A stretch of DNA of 64,000 bases from Bacteroidota bacterium (GCA_027488905.1 JAIYAT010000039.1:62001-126000), one strand, 5' to 3'; counted from the first letter of the stretch, positions 48,127 through 57,264 are shown. Made by a program: numbers and translations. The notes: a model not told the origin generated them from the letters alone.

Positions 48127-49380
48127 ATGGCTTATTTATTTACCTCGGAGTCTGTAAGTGAAGGACACCCAGACAAAGTTGCCGATCAAATTTCGGATGC
48201 TTTAATTGACAACTTTTTAGCCTTCGACCCAGATTCGAAAGTTGCTTGTGAAACTTTAGTAACAACTGGCCAAGTTGTATTGGCTGGAGAAGTAAAATCT
48301 CGCGCTTACCTTGATGTTCAAGAAATAGCTCGTGGTGTTATCCGTAAAATTGGATACACTAAAAGCGAATATATGTTTGAAGCAAACTCTTGTGGAATCT
48401 TATCTGCAATTCATGAGCAAAGTGCAGATATCAACCAAGGTGTTGATCGTAAAAAGAAGCAAGATCAAGGTGCCGGTGACCAAGGAATGATGTTTGGTTA
48501 TGCAACAAACGAAACAGAAGATTTCATGCCATTACCTTTAGATTTAGCACACAAAATCTTAATCGAATTAGCTGCACTTAGAAGAGAAAACAAAGCTATT
48601 AAGTATTTGAGACCAGATGCTAAATCTCAGGTTACTTTAGAATACGATGACAACAACCAACCGGTTAGAATTGATTCAATTGTTGTTTCTACACAACATG
48701 ATGATTTTGATACGGAAGCAAAGATGTTAGCAAAAATTAAGGCTGATATCATTAAAATTTTAATTCCTCGTGTTAAAGCTAAGTACAAGAAATTTGCGCA
48801 TTTATTTAATGATAAAATAAATTACCATATTAACCCAACTGGTAAGTTTGTTATTGGCGGTCCTCATGGCGATACAGGCTTAACTGGACGTAAAATTATT
48901 GTAGATACTTACGGTGGTAAAGGCGCGCATGGTGGTGGCGCATTCTCAGGTAAAGACCCATCTAAAGTAGACCGTTCTGCTGCTTATGCAACTAGACATA
49001 TTGCAAAAAATTTAGTTGCTGCAGGTTTGTGTGATGAAGTTTTGGTACAAGTTTCTTATGCAATTGGTGTAAAAGACCCAATGGGAATTTATGTTAATAC
49101 CTACGGAACTGCAAAAGTTAAAATGACTGATGGAGAAATTGCTAAAGTTGTTGAAAAACTTTTTGATATGACTCCTTATGGTATCGAAACTCGTTTAAAA
49201 CTACGTAATCCTATCTACAGCGAAACTGCAGCGTATGGTCACATGGGACGTAAAAACGAAATCAAAGAAGTTAGTTTCAAAGGTCCTGAGGGTAAAATGG
49301 TTAAGTTTAAAGTTGAATTATTCACATGGGAGAAGTTGGACATGGTTGAGAAAGTGAAAAAAGCTTTTAAAATTAAATAG
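48127..49380 (+). CDS. metK: S-adenosylmethionine synthetase
   Basis: Makes S-adenosylmethionine from methionine and ATP. Diagnostic blocks: [23 protein letters not shown] at residues 6-28, [12 protein letters not shown] near 117, and [19 protein letters not shown] near 271. 417 residues is normal. ATG start after a long structured leader. It is followed by a copy of the dispersed repeat and a strong terminator, so it is transcribed alone. Confidence 0.97.
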   Translation: MAYLFTSESVSEGHPDKVADQISDALIDNFLAFDPDSKVACETLVTTGQVVLAGEVKSRAYLDVQEIARGVIRKIGYTKSEYMFEANSCGILSAIHEQSADINQGVDRKKKQDQGAGDQGMMFGYATNETEDFMPLPLDLAHKILIELAALRRENKAIKYLRPDAKSQVTLEYDDNNQPVRIDSIVVSTQHDDFDTEAKMLAKIKADIIKILIPRVKAKYKKFAHLFNDKINYHINPTGKFVIGGPHGDTGLTGRKIIVDTYGGKGAHGGGAFSGKDPSKVDRSAAYATRHIAKNLVAAGLCDEVLVQVSYAIGVKDPMGIYVNTYGTAKVKMTDGEIAKVVEKLFDMTPYGIETRLKLRNPIYSETAAYGHMGRKNEIKEVSFKGPEGKMVKFKVELFTWEKLDMVEKVKKAFKIK

Positions 49381-49388
49381 TTAACTAA

Positions 49389-49404
49389 TTGGTTCAAACC
49401 GATA
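49389..49404 (+). repeat. intergenic GGTTCAAACC copy after metK
   Basis: TTGGTTCAAACCGATA, an exact and well-flanked copy of the dispersed 10-mer, sits 10 bases after the metK stop and just before its terminator. Confidence 0.8.
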
Positions 49405-49409
49405 ATTAC

Positions 49410-49441
49410 AAAAAGGCAACATGAAAGTGTTGCCTTTTTTA
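49410..49441 (+). terminator. metK terminator
   Basis: AAAAAGGCAAC pairs with GTTGCCTTTTT around the 8-base loop ATGAAAGT, and ends in a run of T. 30 bases after the metK stop. Confidence 0.88.
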
Positions 49442-49458
49442 TGAATATTTTTTAGCAT

Positions 49459-50088
49459 ATGAAATATTATTTTATTACCTTTTTCTATATTGCTTTTCAA
49501 TTTGCTGCTTGTGATCAAGCACCAAAGAAGAAAACAAATACAGCAATTAATCAAGAGGCCAAAAGTAAAACTCCTAATGCTTCTTTAGAGGCGCATCAAT
49601 TCTTTGATTGGTGGCTAAGTGAAAACAAGCAAGTTGTAAATTTGAATGACCAATTCAGGGCAAAACTATTCTATAAAAGGGATGTTAAAGAACTTTTTTC
49701 TTACTTAAAAAAGAATGGTTTAAAAGCCTCACTTTTCGAAGGTATTCAGGACACCATTGATGGTTTGAGTTACAAGAGATTTAATCCAAGCCTTATTCAA
49801 ACGCCTTCTGTTAAGTGGATTGACCAAGATAGACTTAGATCATGCAGGAAAATTAGCAAGGATGCAATGTGGGATTGCTTAGCCCAAGATTATGGCATTA
49901 AGGATTATTATTATGTTTCAATCCCATTATTTTCTTCTGACAAAAAATGGGCAGTTGTGAGCATAAACTATATGGAAGTTTCAGGGAATAAGAGCAATGG
50001 TGCCAATAGGCTTTTTAAGAAAACTGGCGCTAAAAAATGGGAAGAAGTAGCAATATTAACTTTTTGGGGAAATTTTAAAGCCGATTAA
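49459..50088 (+). CDS. hypothetical lipoprotein, 209 aa
   Basis: Lipoprotein signal peptide MKYYFITFFYIAFQFAAC with a lipobox FAAC (Cys 18), then a polar linker rich in Lys and Asn. The globular part near residues 45-205 has no motif I recognise; two cysteines (CRKIS and DCLAQ near 130-140) could form a disulfide. It probably faces the periplasm or the cell surface. It follows the metK terminator and overlaps the convergent dehydrogenase-like gene by 4 bases. Function unknown. Confidence 0.75.
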   Translation: MKYYFITFFYIAFQFAACDQAPKKKTNTAINQEAKSKTPNASLEAHQFFDWWLSENKQVVNLNDQFRAKLFYKRDVKELFSYLKKNGLKASLFEGIQDTIDGLSYKRFNPSLIQTPSVKWIDQDRLRSCRKISKDAMWDCLAQDYGIKDYYYVSIPLFSSDKKWAVVSINYMEVSGNKSNGANRLFKKTGAKKWEEVAILTFWGNFKAD

Positions 50089-50762
50089 AACGTTTCTCCT
50101 TTTAGGTATTTGGTTTTAAGTAAAGAACATATTTTGTACCTTTCATCATGGGTGTCTTGGTATAAAGCTTCTAAAGTTTCGTAAACATGTTTAATTCCTA
50201 TTTTATTGGCCCATTCAAATGGTCCAAATGGATAGTTGGTGCCAAGTTTCATGCTTGTGTCAATGTCTGATATACTTGCAGTTCCTTCCTGCACAGTATA
50301 ACAAGCCTCATTTATAATCATAAAAATTATACGAGGCGTAACCATTCCAACTCTGTCTTCTACCATTTTAAATTGCCAATCAAGTTTATCCATTGCGGTT
50401 TGAACCGAGATTTGATTCTCAGAATATGCGATAGAAAGTTCTGCAAAACTTCTGTTGATAAATGTGGGTAAGGCATTTAGGCCAATTAAGTTGCATTCTA
50501 TTGGTCTGCCATAATCGTTGATGGCTTTAGAAAGTTGTTGTTTAACAGCACAAACAAATACTGTAATTCCTTTGAGATTAGCATAATACTTTAATTGATC
50601 AAGTTTTTCATCGAATTTTAGATCAAAAATTACATCGTAATCACGTAAATTGGCACTGAGTAAATCACTATCATCAATTGAAAAAAATTCACATGAAACA
50701 TTTTCAAGCTTTTCTTTTAATTCTTTTATACGGTTCTTTGAACCTCTCGCCAAAATTTTCAT
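50085..50762 (-). CDS. 3-hydroxyacyl-CoA dehydrogenase-like protein with degenerate N-domain
   Basis: The C-terminal half (about 110-225) is a clear 3-hydroxyacyl-CoA dehydrogenase C-terminal domain: VEDRVGMVTPRIIFMIINEACYTVQEGTASISDIDTSMKLGTNYPFGPFEWANKIG. The N-terminal half is short and lacks the GxGxxG NAD-binding motif (it begins MKILARGSKNRIKELK), so classical dehydrogenase activity is doubtful. The ATG at 50762 is chosen; the ORF-track start lies in the divergent promoter region. It is divergent from the RidA gene with 44 bases between ATGs. A fuller dehydrogenase is encoded at 30337. Confidence 0.75.
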   Translation of the reverse strand: MKILARGSKNRIKELKEKLENVSCEFFSIDDSDLLSANLRDYDVIFDLKFDEKLDQLKYYANLKGITVFVCAVKQQLSKAINDYGRPIECNLIGLNALPTFINRSFAELSIAYSENQISVQTAMDKLDWQFKMVEDRVGMVTPRIIFMIINEACYTVQEGTASISDIDTSMKLGTNYPFGPFEWANKIGIKHVYETLEALYQDTHDERYKICSLLKTKYLKGETF

Positions 50763-50806
50763 ATTCGCAGCAAATTCATTCAGACAAAGATAAAAACCCA
50801 ACCCTC

Positions 50807-51187
50807 ATGGAAAAGAAAATAATTACATCTTCCGACGCCCCCGCTCCAATTGGACCTTATAGCCATGGTGTTTTATGCAATGGCGTTTTATATACAAGTG
50901 GCCAAGTAGCAAAGGATGCTAAAACAGGCGAAATGATTCAAAGTGATATAAAATCTGAAACCCATAAGGTTATGGAGAATCTTGCTTTCATTTTAAAGTC
51001 TGCTGGTATGGATTTTAAGAATGTTGTTAAAACAACAATTTATTGCACAGACTTATCAAATTTTGCAGCAATTAATGAGGTTTATGGTTCATACTTTAGT
51101 TCAGATTTTCCAGCTAGAGAAACCGTACAAGTGGTTAAATTACCCCTCAACGCTAATGTTGAAATTAGTGTAATAGCTGTTAATTGA
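50807..51187 (+). CDS. RidA family reactive-intermediate deaminase
   Basis: Hydrolyses reactive enamine/imine intermediates formed by PLP enzymes. Blocks: SSDAPAPIGPYSHGV near residue 7, LYTSGQVAKDAKTGEM near 28, and the active-site Arg in FPARETVQV near 102, with the Glu in NVEISVIAV near the end. The ATG at 50807 gives the normal length of 126 residues; the ORF-track start adds a spurious signal-like stretch that overlaps the divergent gene. It is followed by a PAP2-like membrane protein gene after 4 bases, then an enoyl-CoA hydratase gene, forming a three-gene operon. Confidence 0.93.
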   Translation: MEKKIITSSDAPAPIGPYSHGVLCNGVLYTSGQVAKDAKTGEMIQSDIKSETHKVMENLAFILKSAGMDFKNVVKTTIYCTDLSNFAAINEVYGSYFSSDFPARETVQVVKLPLNANVEISVIAVN

Positions 51188-51191
51188 TAAA

Positions 51192-51824
51192 ATGAACTTA
51201 CGATTCGCCAATTTTCTTTCTATTGTTGCTCACCCTATTTTCATTAACCTGTTATGTTTAATAACGTTGTTCTCTTTACAACCAAGTTTATATTATGGAA
51301 TTCCTGGCAAGATTAAATTTTACTACATTGGATATATTTTTTTGTTAACCAGTATTATTCCATCCTTGAGTGTAGTTCTTATGAAGTTGCTTGGATCAGT
51401 TCAGAACATTACTTTAGAAAATAAAGAAGATAGAGTATTGCCTTATATTGTTACCGTAATATTTTACCTCTTTACCTATTATAATTTTAGGACTAGTTTG
51501 TTAACTAGCAGTATTTTGCTGATGTACTTAGTTGCATGTGGTTTAATAGTTTTTTCTGTTCTATTAATTAATTTTTATTCAAAAATTAGCATTCACATGG
51601 CAACATTGGGTGCACTTTGTGGATTGATTGCTTCATCAGCACCTGTTTCAATGATTGATATTAGATGGCTATTGATTTTTTTTATTGTAACAAGTGGATT
51701 GGTTGCAACCGCTAGGTATTCTCTCAAAGCGCATTCAGTTGTTCAATTGTATTTGGGCTTTATTTTAGGATTTTTTACGATGTTCGTTTTTCTTTTTAAT
51801 TTAGTTAAACCTTTCACTATATAA
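51192..51824 (+). CDS. PAP2-like polytopic membrane protein
   Basis: About six membrane spans in 210 residues. The layout recalls the PAP2 phosphatase fold: KISIHMATLGALCGL near residue 135 takes the place of the SxxH block, and ARYSLKAHSVVQLYLGFILG near 178 resembles the (S)RxxxxxHxxxD block but has Gln-Leu-Tyr where Asp is expected. The first PAP2 motif (KxxxxxxRP) is only weakly suggested by KEDRVLP. It could be a divergent PAP2 enzyme or a non-catalytic relative. It lies in an operon between RidA and an enoyl-CoA hydratase, with gaps of 4 and 2 bases. Confidence 0.65.
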   Translation: MNLRFANFLSIVAHPIFINLLCLITLFSLQPSLYYGIPGKIKFYYIGYIFLLTSIIPSLSVVLMKLLGSVQNITLENKEDRVLPYIVTVIFYLFTYYNFRTSLLTSSILLMYLVACGLIVFSVLLINFYSKISIHMATLGALCGLIASSAPVSMIDIRWLLIFFIVTSGLVATARYSLKAHSVVQLYLGFILGFFTMFVFLFNLVKPFTI

Positions 51825-51826
51825 TT

Positions 51827-52609
51827 ATGAATTTTCAAACAATTTTATTTTCAAATGAAAATGGGGTAGCAACTATCACGTTGAATAGGCCTGATGTATT
51901 TAATGCTTTTAATGAAGAATTAAGTAAAGATGTAAATGATGCTTTAAAGTTAGTTGGTAAGGATAAAAGTGTTAGAGTTTTGGTTATTACGGGTGCAGGA
52001 AAGGCATTTTGTAGTGGACAAGATTTAAAAGACATTGCTGGTAAAAAGGATAGGAGTTTAAGTGAGAGTTTGTATAAGAGATACAATCCGATGATAAAGG
52101 CAATTAGAAATTTGTCGATTCCTGTGATTTGCAAATTGAATGGAGTTGCAGCAGGTGCGGGTTGCTCGTTGGCCTTGGCATGTGATATAATTGTTGCCGC
52201 TGAAAATGCTTCCTTGATTGAGGTTTTTGTTAATGTTGGTTTAGTCTTGGATAGTGGATCATCCTATTTTTTGCCTAGAATTTTAGGTTCGGCCAGAGCT
52301 TTTGAACTTGCTACAATGGGCACAAAAGTTTCTGCTCAGCAGGCTTACGATTGGGGAATGGTAAATCGAGTTGTAAAACCTGAGGAACTAGAGAATGAGG
52401 TTGGGAAATTTGTTCAATATTATGCTTCAGCGCCTACTAAAGCCATCGGTTTAATGAAAAAGATGCTTCAAAAATCGTACACTGCTAATTTGGATGATAT
52501 GTTAGAGTATGAGGCATTTTGCCAAGAGATTTCAGGTAAAAGTAATGATTATAAGGAAGGTGTTGCGGCCTTTAATGAAAAAAGAAGGCCTCTTTTTAAT
52601 GGAAATTAA
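51827..52609 (+). CDS. enoyl-CoA hydratase/isomerase family protein, PaaG-like
   Basis: Crotonase-fold enzyme acting on acyl-CoA. The oxyanion-hole and CoA-binding parts are visible (ITGAGKAFCSGQDLKDI near residue 55, NGVAAGAGCSLALACDI near 103). VFVNVGLVLDSGSSYFLPR near 132 has the Asp typical of PaaG-type isomerases (GLVPDSGG) where hydratases have Glu. PaaG isomerises ring-epoxidised phenylacetyl-CoA, but no other paa gene is in the window, so a different isomerase role is possible. ATG 2 bases after the PAP2-like gene. 260 residues is normal. Confidence 0.88.
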   Translation: MNFQTILFSNENGVATITLNRPDVFNAFNEELSKDVNDALKLVGKDKSVRVLVITGAGKAFCSGQDLKDIAGKKDRSLSESLYKRYNPMIKAIRNLSIPVICKLNGVAAGAGCSLALACDIIVAAENASLIEVFVNVGLVLDSGSSYFLPRILGSARAFELATMGTKVSAQQAYDWGMVNRVVKPEELENEVGKFVQYYASAPTKAIGLMKKMLQKSYTANLDDMLEYEAFCQEISGKSNDYKEGVAAFNEKRRPLFNGN

Positions 52610-52738
52610 TTTTCTTATAATTTTCTTAAAATTTAATTAGCTGAATATTAGTGAATTGTATTTTTGACTCACTTTTTAAATTTTATTTAACATCTAGTTT
52701 AACTGAGTTAAGTTATTTTTAAATAAATATATTTCCTT

Positions 52739-53503
52739 ATGTCAGTTAAATTGTCCAACATTTGCCTTGCAATAAGAGATTCAAAATCTTGTCCCTTTGC
52801 AGTTGATTTGTTATCTAAACTTAGGAGTCAGTTTAATGCTAATTGTTTAGTTATTACTTCTAATTCTGCAGGTTTATCATTTGGCCAAGGTGTAGAAATT
52901 GTTAATGTTACTTCCGAGAGGGAGGCAATTAATACTATTATAAAGAGTAATTCAGATCTGGTTATAGTTTCCATAACCACTGATTCAGGTACTCAAGGAT
53001 TAATTACAGCTAAGGAAGCTAATTCGTTAATTGATAAACTAGGAAGCATAGTACTTACTATACCCACCGTTACCTCTGGGATTGATTTCACGAATATCAT
53101 TGTTCCCTTAGATACATCATCGGAAACCCGCCAAAAGGTTCCTTATGCTGTAGAGTTTGGAAAGATGTTTAATTCCACTATTCATGTTTTAGGTGTGAGT
53201 AGCGAAACAGGAAAGGATGCTGAAGTTTTAATTAAGAATTATATCAGACAAGTTAGCAATAACATAGAAGAAAAGGGAGTTAGAGTAACTACCGACATAA
53301 GATTAGGCGGCAATCCAACTGAGAAAATCTTAGCCTATGCGGAGGAAAAGTCGGCTGGACTAATTGCCATCATGACTGAGCAAGAAACAAGTTTAGCATC
53401 ATTCTTTAAAGGAAAATACTCTGAACAAATGATAAAAAATTCAGAAGTTCCAGTATTATCTATTCACCCAAAGGATTTAATAGTAAGCGAGGCAAGATTA
53501 TAA
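52739..53503 (+). CDS. UspA-family tandem universal stress protein
   Basis: 254 residues arranged as two Usp-like alpha/beta halves. The second is clearest (FTNIIVPLDTSSETRQKVPYAVEFGKMFNSTIHVLGV near residue 118, and GLIAIMTEQETSL with KGKYSEQMIKNSEVPVLSI near the end). The first is degenerate (NICLAIRDSKSCPFAVDLLSKLRSQF). The ATP-binding G-2x-G-9x-G(S/T) motif is not conserved, so nucleotide binding is doubtful. Stand-alone gene with a 129-base AT-rich spacer before it. The role is presumed stress-related from the family. Confidence 0.78.
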   Translation: MSVKLSNICLAIRDSKSCPFAVDLLSKLRSQFNANCLVITSNSAGLSFGQGVEIVNVTSEREAINTIIKSNSDLVIVSITTDSGTQGLITAKEANSLIDKLGSIVLTIPTVTSGIDFTNIIVPLDTSSETRQKVPYAVEFGKMFNSTIHVLGVSSETGKDAEVLIKNYIRQVSNNIEEKGVRVTTDIRLGGNPTEKILAYAEEKSAGLIAIMTEQETSLASFFKGKYSEQMIKNSEVPVLSIHPKDLIVSEARL

Positions 53504-53664
53504 TTCCATGCAATAATCTTATTTAATTCTTATCGTTGGATTTAAATATAAAATCCATTACTTATTTTTACATGCTTTTATAAAGTAAAAACCTTAATTG
53601 GTAATTGATGTTTATTAATTATTTGTAACTGTAAAAGCTGGAAAATTTCTTATTCGACCTAAAA

Positions 53665-55584
53665 ATGAAGATCAACCCTGGAAAAAATTTGGAGCCAATA
53701 ATGCTCCCTTCAGACCTAAAAAAGCTGAATGAAGAAGAATTAGTAAAAATAGCTGCAGAACTAAGGCAATATATTATAGATACAGTATCTGTTTATGGTG
53801 GCCATTTTGGAGCCAGTTTAGGAGTGGTCGAGTTAACTGTAGCTTTGCATTATGCATTCAATACTCCTTTTGATCAATTGGTTTGGGATGTGGGACACCA
53901 AGCGTATGGGCATAAAATTCTTACTGGTAGGCGAGATGTATTTCATACAAATAGAACTTATCAAGGTATTTCTGGTTTTCCTAAGCGAAGTGAAAGTGAA
54001 TATGATGCTTTTGGGGTTGGACATTCTTCTACTTCTATTTCTGCCGCATTAGGTATGGCTGTTGCATCAAAGTTGAAAGGAGAACATGACAGGCAACATA
54101 TTGCTGTTATAGGCGATGGAGCTTTAACAGGTGGAATGGCCTTTGAAGGGTTAAATCATGCTGGGGTTGCTAATGCTAACATTATTGTTATCTTAAATGA
54201 CAATTGTATGAGTATTGATCCAAATGTTGGTGCACTAAAAGAATATCTAACAGATATTACCACTTCTCCAACTTACAATAGGTTTAAGGATGATATTTGG
54301 AAAACATTAGATAAGCTGAGCAAAATGGGAAAAATATCGCAAGATATTTTATCCAAGGTACACGATACATTAAAGGGCGGATTGCTAAAGCACAGTAATT
54401 TATTTGAAGCGCTCGGTTTTAGGTATTTTGGACCAGTTGATGGGCATGATGTGAACCATTTGGTAAAGATTTTTAATGACTTGAAAAAAATCCCTGGTCC
54501 TAAGCTTTTACATTGTGTGACAGTTAAGGGGAAAGGATTTGCTCCAGCTGAGAAAGATCAGACCAAGTGGCATGCTCCAGGATTATTTGATAAAGTTAGC
54601 GGAGAAATTTTCAAATCAGCCATAGTATCACCTCAGCCGCCAAAGTATCAAGATGTATTTGGTAATACATTAGTTGAATTGGCTGAAAAAAATCCATTAA
54701 TTGTTGGTGTAACTCCTGCAATGCCTTCTGGTAGCAGTATGAATATTATGATGAAAGCAATGCCAGACAGGGCCTTTGATGTTGGAATTGCTGAGCAACA
54801 TGCAGTAACATTTAGTGCAGGTTTAGCAACCCAAGGATTGGTTCCTTTTTGTAATATTTATTCAACATTTATGCAAAGGGCCTATGATCAAGTTGTACAT
54901 GATGTGGCTTTGCAAAAACTACATGTAGTATTCTGCATGGATAGAGCCGGATTAGCTGGAGCTGATGGACAAACACATCATGGCATGTTGGATGTTCCAT
55001 ACATGAGATGTGTACCCAATATGGTTGTTTCTGCACCTATGGATGAAGAAGAACTTAGAAACCTAATGTTTACAGCTAGTTTACCTGAAAATGCTGGTCC
55101 GTTTAGCATTAGATATCCTAGAGGTAATGGGGTAATGATTGATTGGAAAAGACCCTTAAACAAACTACCAATTGGTAAAGGAAGAAAGTTAAGAGAGGGA
55201 AAAGATATTGCTATATTGTCTTTTGGAACCGCTGGAAATTTGGCTCAAACCGCATTAAACCTTTTAGAAAAAGAAGGAATACTCGGGGCTCACTATGATA
55301 TGCGTTTTGTTAAACCTATCGATGAAGAAATGTTGCATGAAGTTTTTACCAACTTTAAGCAAATTATAACTGTTGAAGATGGCACAATTGTAGGTGGTTT
55401 TGGTTCTGCGGTATTAGAGTTTATGGCAGATCACCATTATAATTCTAATGTAAAAAGAATGGGTATGCCAGATAGAATTGTTGAGCATGGCGAACCAAAT
55501 GAACTCTACTTAGAATGCGGCTTTGATGCAAAAAGTATTGTTTCGATGACGAAGTCAGTGTTAGGAGTTAGGCAAAGAGCCTAA
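53665..55584 (+). CDS. dxs: 1-deoxy-D-xylulose-5-phosphate synthase
   Basis: TPP enzyme joining pyruvate and glyceraldehyde 3-phosphate in the first step of the MEP isoprenoid pathway. Visible: DVGHQAYGHKILTGRR near residue 75, the TPP motif GDGALTGGMAFEGLNHAG near 150 with NDNCMSIDPNVG, and the transketolase half with DVGIAEQHAVTFSAGLA near 372 and DRAGLAGADGQTHHG near 425. 639 residues is typical. It supplies the precursors used by idi, crtB and crtI. It ends in a hairpin and converges on pyrH. Confidence 0.96.
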   Translation: MKINPGKNLEPIMLPSDLKKLNEEELVKIAAELRQYIIDTVSVYGGHFGASLGVVELTVALHYAFNTPFDQLVWDVGHQAYGHKILTGRRDVFHTNRTYQGISGFPKRSESEYDAFGVGHSSTSISAALGMAVASKLKGEHDRQHIAVIGDGALTGGMAFEGLNHAGVANANIIVILNDNCMSIDPNVGALKEYLTDITTSPTYNRFKDDIWKTLDKLSKMGKISQDILSKVHDTLKGGLLKHSNLFEALGFRYFGPVDGHDVNHLVKIFNDLKKIPGPKLLHCVTVKGKGFAPAEKDQTKWHAPGLFDKVSGEIFKSAIVSPQPPKYQDVFGNTLVELAEKNPLIVGVTPAMPSGSSMNIMMKAMPDRAFDVGIAEQHAVTFSAGLATQGLVPFCNIYSTFMQRAYDQVVHDVALQKLHVVFCMDRAGLAGADGQTHHGMLDVPYMRCVPNMVVSAPMDEEELRNLMFTASLPENAGPFSIRYPRGNGVMIDWKRPLNKLPIGKGRKLREGKDIAILSFGTAGNLAQTALNLLEKEGILGAHYDMRFVKPIDEEMLHEVFTNFKQIITVEDGTIVGGFGSAVLEFMADHHYNSNVKRMGMPDRIVEHGEPNELYLECGFDAKSIVSMTKSVLGVRQRA

Positions 55585-55591
55585 CCCCTAA
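55561..55591 (+). terminator. hairpin over the dxs stop codon
   Basis: TTAGG-A-GTTAGGC, loop AAAGA, GCCTAAC-C-CCTAA: a 12-pair stem with one mismatch that contains the dxs stop codon. There is no T-run, so termination may be Rho-dependent or the hairpin may protect the 3' end. Confidence 0.5.
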
Positions 55592-55600
55592 ATTGAGTTA

Positions 55601-56308
55601 TTAACTAACGGTAGTTCCAACGTTTTCACCGTTACATACGCTAAGTAAATTACCTTTTTTGTTCATGTCAAAAACAACAATTGACATTTTGTTTTCTTGG
55701 CATAATGTAATGGCTGTTAAGTCCATAACATTCAAACCTCTTTCATAAACTTCCTCATAGCTTATGTTTTCAAATCGTGTTGCGTTAGGGTCTTTTTCTG
55801 GGTCTGCTGTATAAATTCCATCAACCCTAGTGCCTTTTAGCACAAGATTGGCTTCAATTTCCACCGCCCTTAAAGAGGCAGCAGTATCGGTAGTAAAATA
55901 TGGATTACCAGTTCCTGCACCAAAAATAACCACTCTTCCTTTTTCAAGGTGTCTTATTGCTTTACGTCTGATAAAAGGTTCAGCAATTTGATCCATATGT
56001 ATGGCACTTTGTAAGCGTGTTTTCATGCCATATTTCTCAAGTGCACCTTGAAGTGCCATAGCATTAATTACCGTTGCCAGCATTCCCATATAATCCCCTT
56101 GTGCTCTTTCTACAAGACCTCCGGAAACCCCTTGAACTCCTCTAAAAATATTTCCGCCTCCAATTACAATAGCAACTTCTACACCAGCATCTACAACTTG
56201 TTTTACTTCTTTGGCATATTGTTCAAGTATGCTAGGGTCTATTCCGTATTGAAGTGACCCCATTAGGGCTTCACCACTAAGTTTTAATAATATTCTTTTG
56301 TATTTCAT
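55601..56308 (-). CDS. pyrH: uridylate (UMP) kinase
   Basis: Phosphorylates UMP to UDP in the pyrimidine pathway. Amino-acid-kinase family blocks: [12 protein letters not shown] at residues 5-16, [13 protein letters not shown] near 45, and [19 protein letters not shown] near 130. 235 residues is normal. It is last in the rplM-rpsI-rpsB-tsf-pyrH order common in bacteria; frr, often next, is absent because dxs converges here. A strong terminator separates it from tsf. Confidence 0.96.
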   Translation of the reverse strand: MKYKRILLKLSGEALMGSLQYGIDPSILEQYAKEVKQVVDAGVEVAIVIGGGNIFRGVQGVSGGLVERAQGDYMGMLATVINAMALQGALEKYGMKTRLQSAIHMDQIAEPFIRRKAIRHLEKGRVVIFGAGTGNPYFTTDTAASLRAVEIEANLVLKGTRVDGIYTADPEKDPNATRFENISYEEVYERGLNVMDLTAITLCQENKMSIVVFDMNKKGNLLSVCNGENVGTTVS

Positions 56309-56343
56309 AAGTCTAAAAATTGTTGTGAAACAAAAATAAGAAA

Positions 56344-56375
56344 AAAAAATCCTCTCGTTTCGGAGAGGATTTTTT
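56344..56375 (-). terminator. tsf terminator, before pyrH
   Basis: AAAAATCCTCTC and its complement around a 6-base loop GTTTCG, with T-runs on both strands, directly after the tsf stop (minus strand). pyrH thus needs read-through or its own promoter. Confidence 0.88.
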
Positions 56376-56376
56376 A

Positions 56377-57207
56377 TTATAGAGAAACTCTTTTAAATGC
56401 TGTTACTGTGAGTCCCTTTTCAATACTATCGAGCATTTGGGAAATTGTTTTGCTGCTATCTTTTACAAACTCTTGATTCAAGAGTGTTGAATCTTTATAA
56501 AATTTTCCAAGTTTACCTTGAGCAATTTTCTCTAACATATTTTCTGGCTTACCTTCTGCACGGGCTTGATCCATGCCAATCGCCATTTCTCTTTCGATTA
56601 CGCTGGCATCTACATCTTCTTTGTCTAATGCAACTGGATTAAGCGCTGCAATTTGCATAGCAACGTCTTTACCTGCTGAGAAATTATTTTCGTTTGCAGC
56701 GATGTTTAAAGACACAAGCACACCGATTCTATTTCCTGCGTGAATATAAGGGACAAGATTAGTTCCTTCCATTACTTCGTAACGAACTACGTCTATTTTC
56801 TCGCCAATTTTTCCTACTTGTTCAATAATTTTATCCCCTACATTACCACCATCCATTGTTAAAGCTTTCAAAGCATCAACATTTTGAGCTTTATTTGCTA
56901 AAGCAGTGTCAGCTAATTTATGAGCGAATGCTACAAAGTCTTCGTTTTTTGCAACGAAATCTGTTTCACAACTTAATTGAAGTATAATTCCAAAAGTTTT
57001 GTTTTCGGAAACTTTTGCAATAATTGCACCTTCTTTAGCATCTCTGTCAGCTCTATTTGCTGAAATTTTAGCTCCCTTTTTGCGCAAAAAATCAACGGCA
57101 GCCTCGAAATCTCCATTAGTTTCTTGAAGTGCCTTTTTGCAATCCATCATACCCGCACCTGTCATAGTGCGAAGTTTGTTTACATCTGATGCGGTTATTG
57201 TTGTCAT
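56377..57207 (-). CDS. tsf: translation elongation factor Ts
   Basis: Guanine nucleotide exchange factor for EF-Tu. Start [44 protein letters not shown] is diagnostic, as is [20 protein letters not shown] near residue 76. The dimerisation part ends with [21 protein letters not shown]. 276 residues. Flanked by terminator-like hairpins on both sides. Confidence 0.97.
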   Translation of the reverse strand: MTTITASDVNKLRTMTGAGMMDCKKALQETNGDFEAAVDFLRKKGAKISANRADRDAKEGAIIAKVSENKTFGIILQLSCETDFVAKNEDFVAFAHKLADTALANKAQNVDALKALTMDGGNVGDKIIEQVGKIGEKIDVVRYEVMEGTNLVPYIHAGNRIGVLVSLNIAANENNFSAGKDVAMQIAALNPVALDKEDVDASVIEREMAIGMDQARAEGKPENMLEKIAQGKLGKFYKDSTLLNQEFVKDSSKTISQMLDSIEKGLTVTAFKRVSL

Positions 57208-57228
57208 TTTATTAAATTTTATATTTTA

Positions 57229-57260
57229 AAAAAAGCCTTCACCAAAAGGGGAAGGCTTTA
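57229..57260 (-). terminator. hairpin between rpsB and tsf
   Basis: On the minus strand AAAGCCTTC-C-CC, loop TTTT, GG-T-GAAGGCTTT then TTTT: a terminator-like hairpin 5 bases after the rpsB stop. It may act as a partial terminator that lowers tsf relative to rpsB, or as an RNA 3'-end stabiliser. Confidence 0.75.
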
Positions 57261-57264
57261 AATT

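Larger units (their letters stand above)
83..50406. repeat. dispersed 10-mer GGTTTGAACC / GGTTCAAACC, 20 copies
   Basis: This entry spans the first to last exact copy and is not a continuous element. GGTTTGAACC on the plus strand starts at 83, 6661, 23133, 36394, 37199, 41981, 46039, 47666 and 50397. GGTTCAAACC on the plus strand starts at 674, 743, 6679, 8767, 9048, 15448, 16819, 22806, 36481, 39156 and 49391. Aligned copies give a looser consensus TTC-GGTTTGAACC-WAA. Three copies are intergenic. The rest lie in genes, where they are read as VQT (6), GLN (7), FEP (2), GSN (1) or FKP (1), so the DNA rather than one peptide is conserved. One-mismatch copies include 9374, 10544, 10662, 14074, 15903, 19775, 21299, 21714, 23664, 26414, 28140, 31784, 33145, 35157, 42580, 45384 and 55242. 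Counting was by eye. Confidence 0.85.

Noticed and set aside
50678-50806. N-terminal signal-like extension of the RidA ORF
   Set aside because: It overlaps the divergent gene and its sequence is not part of the RidA fold; the ATG at 50807 gives the normal length.
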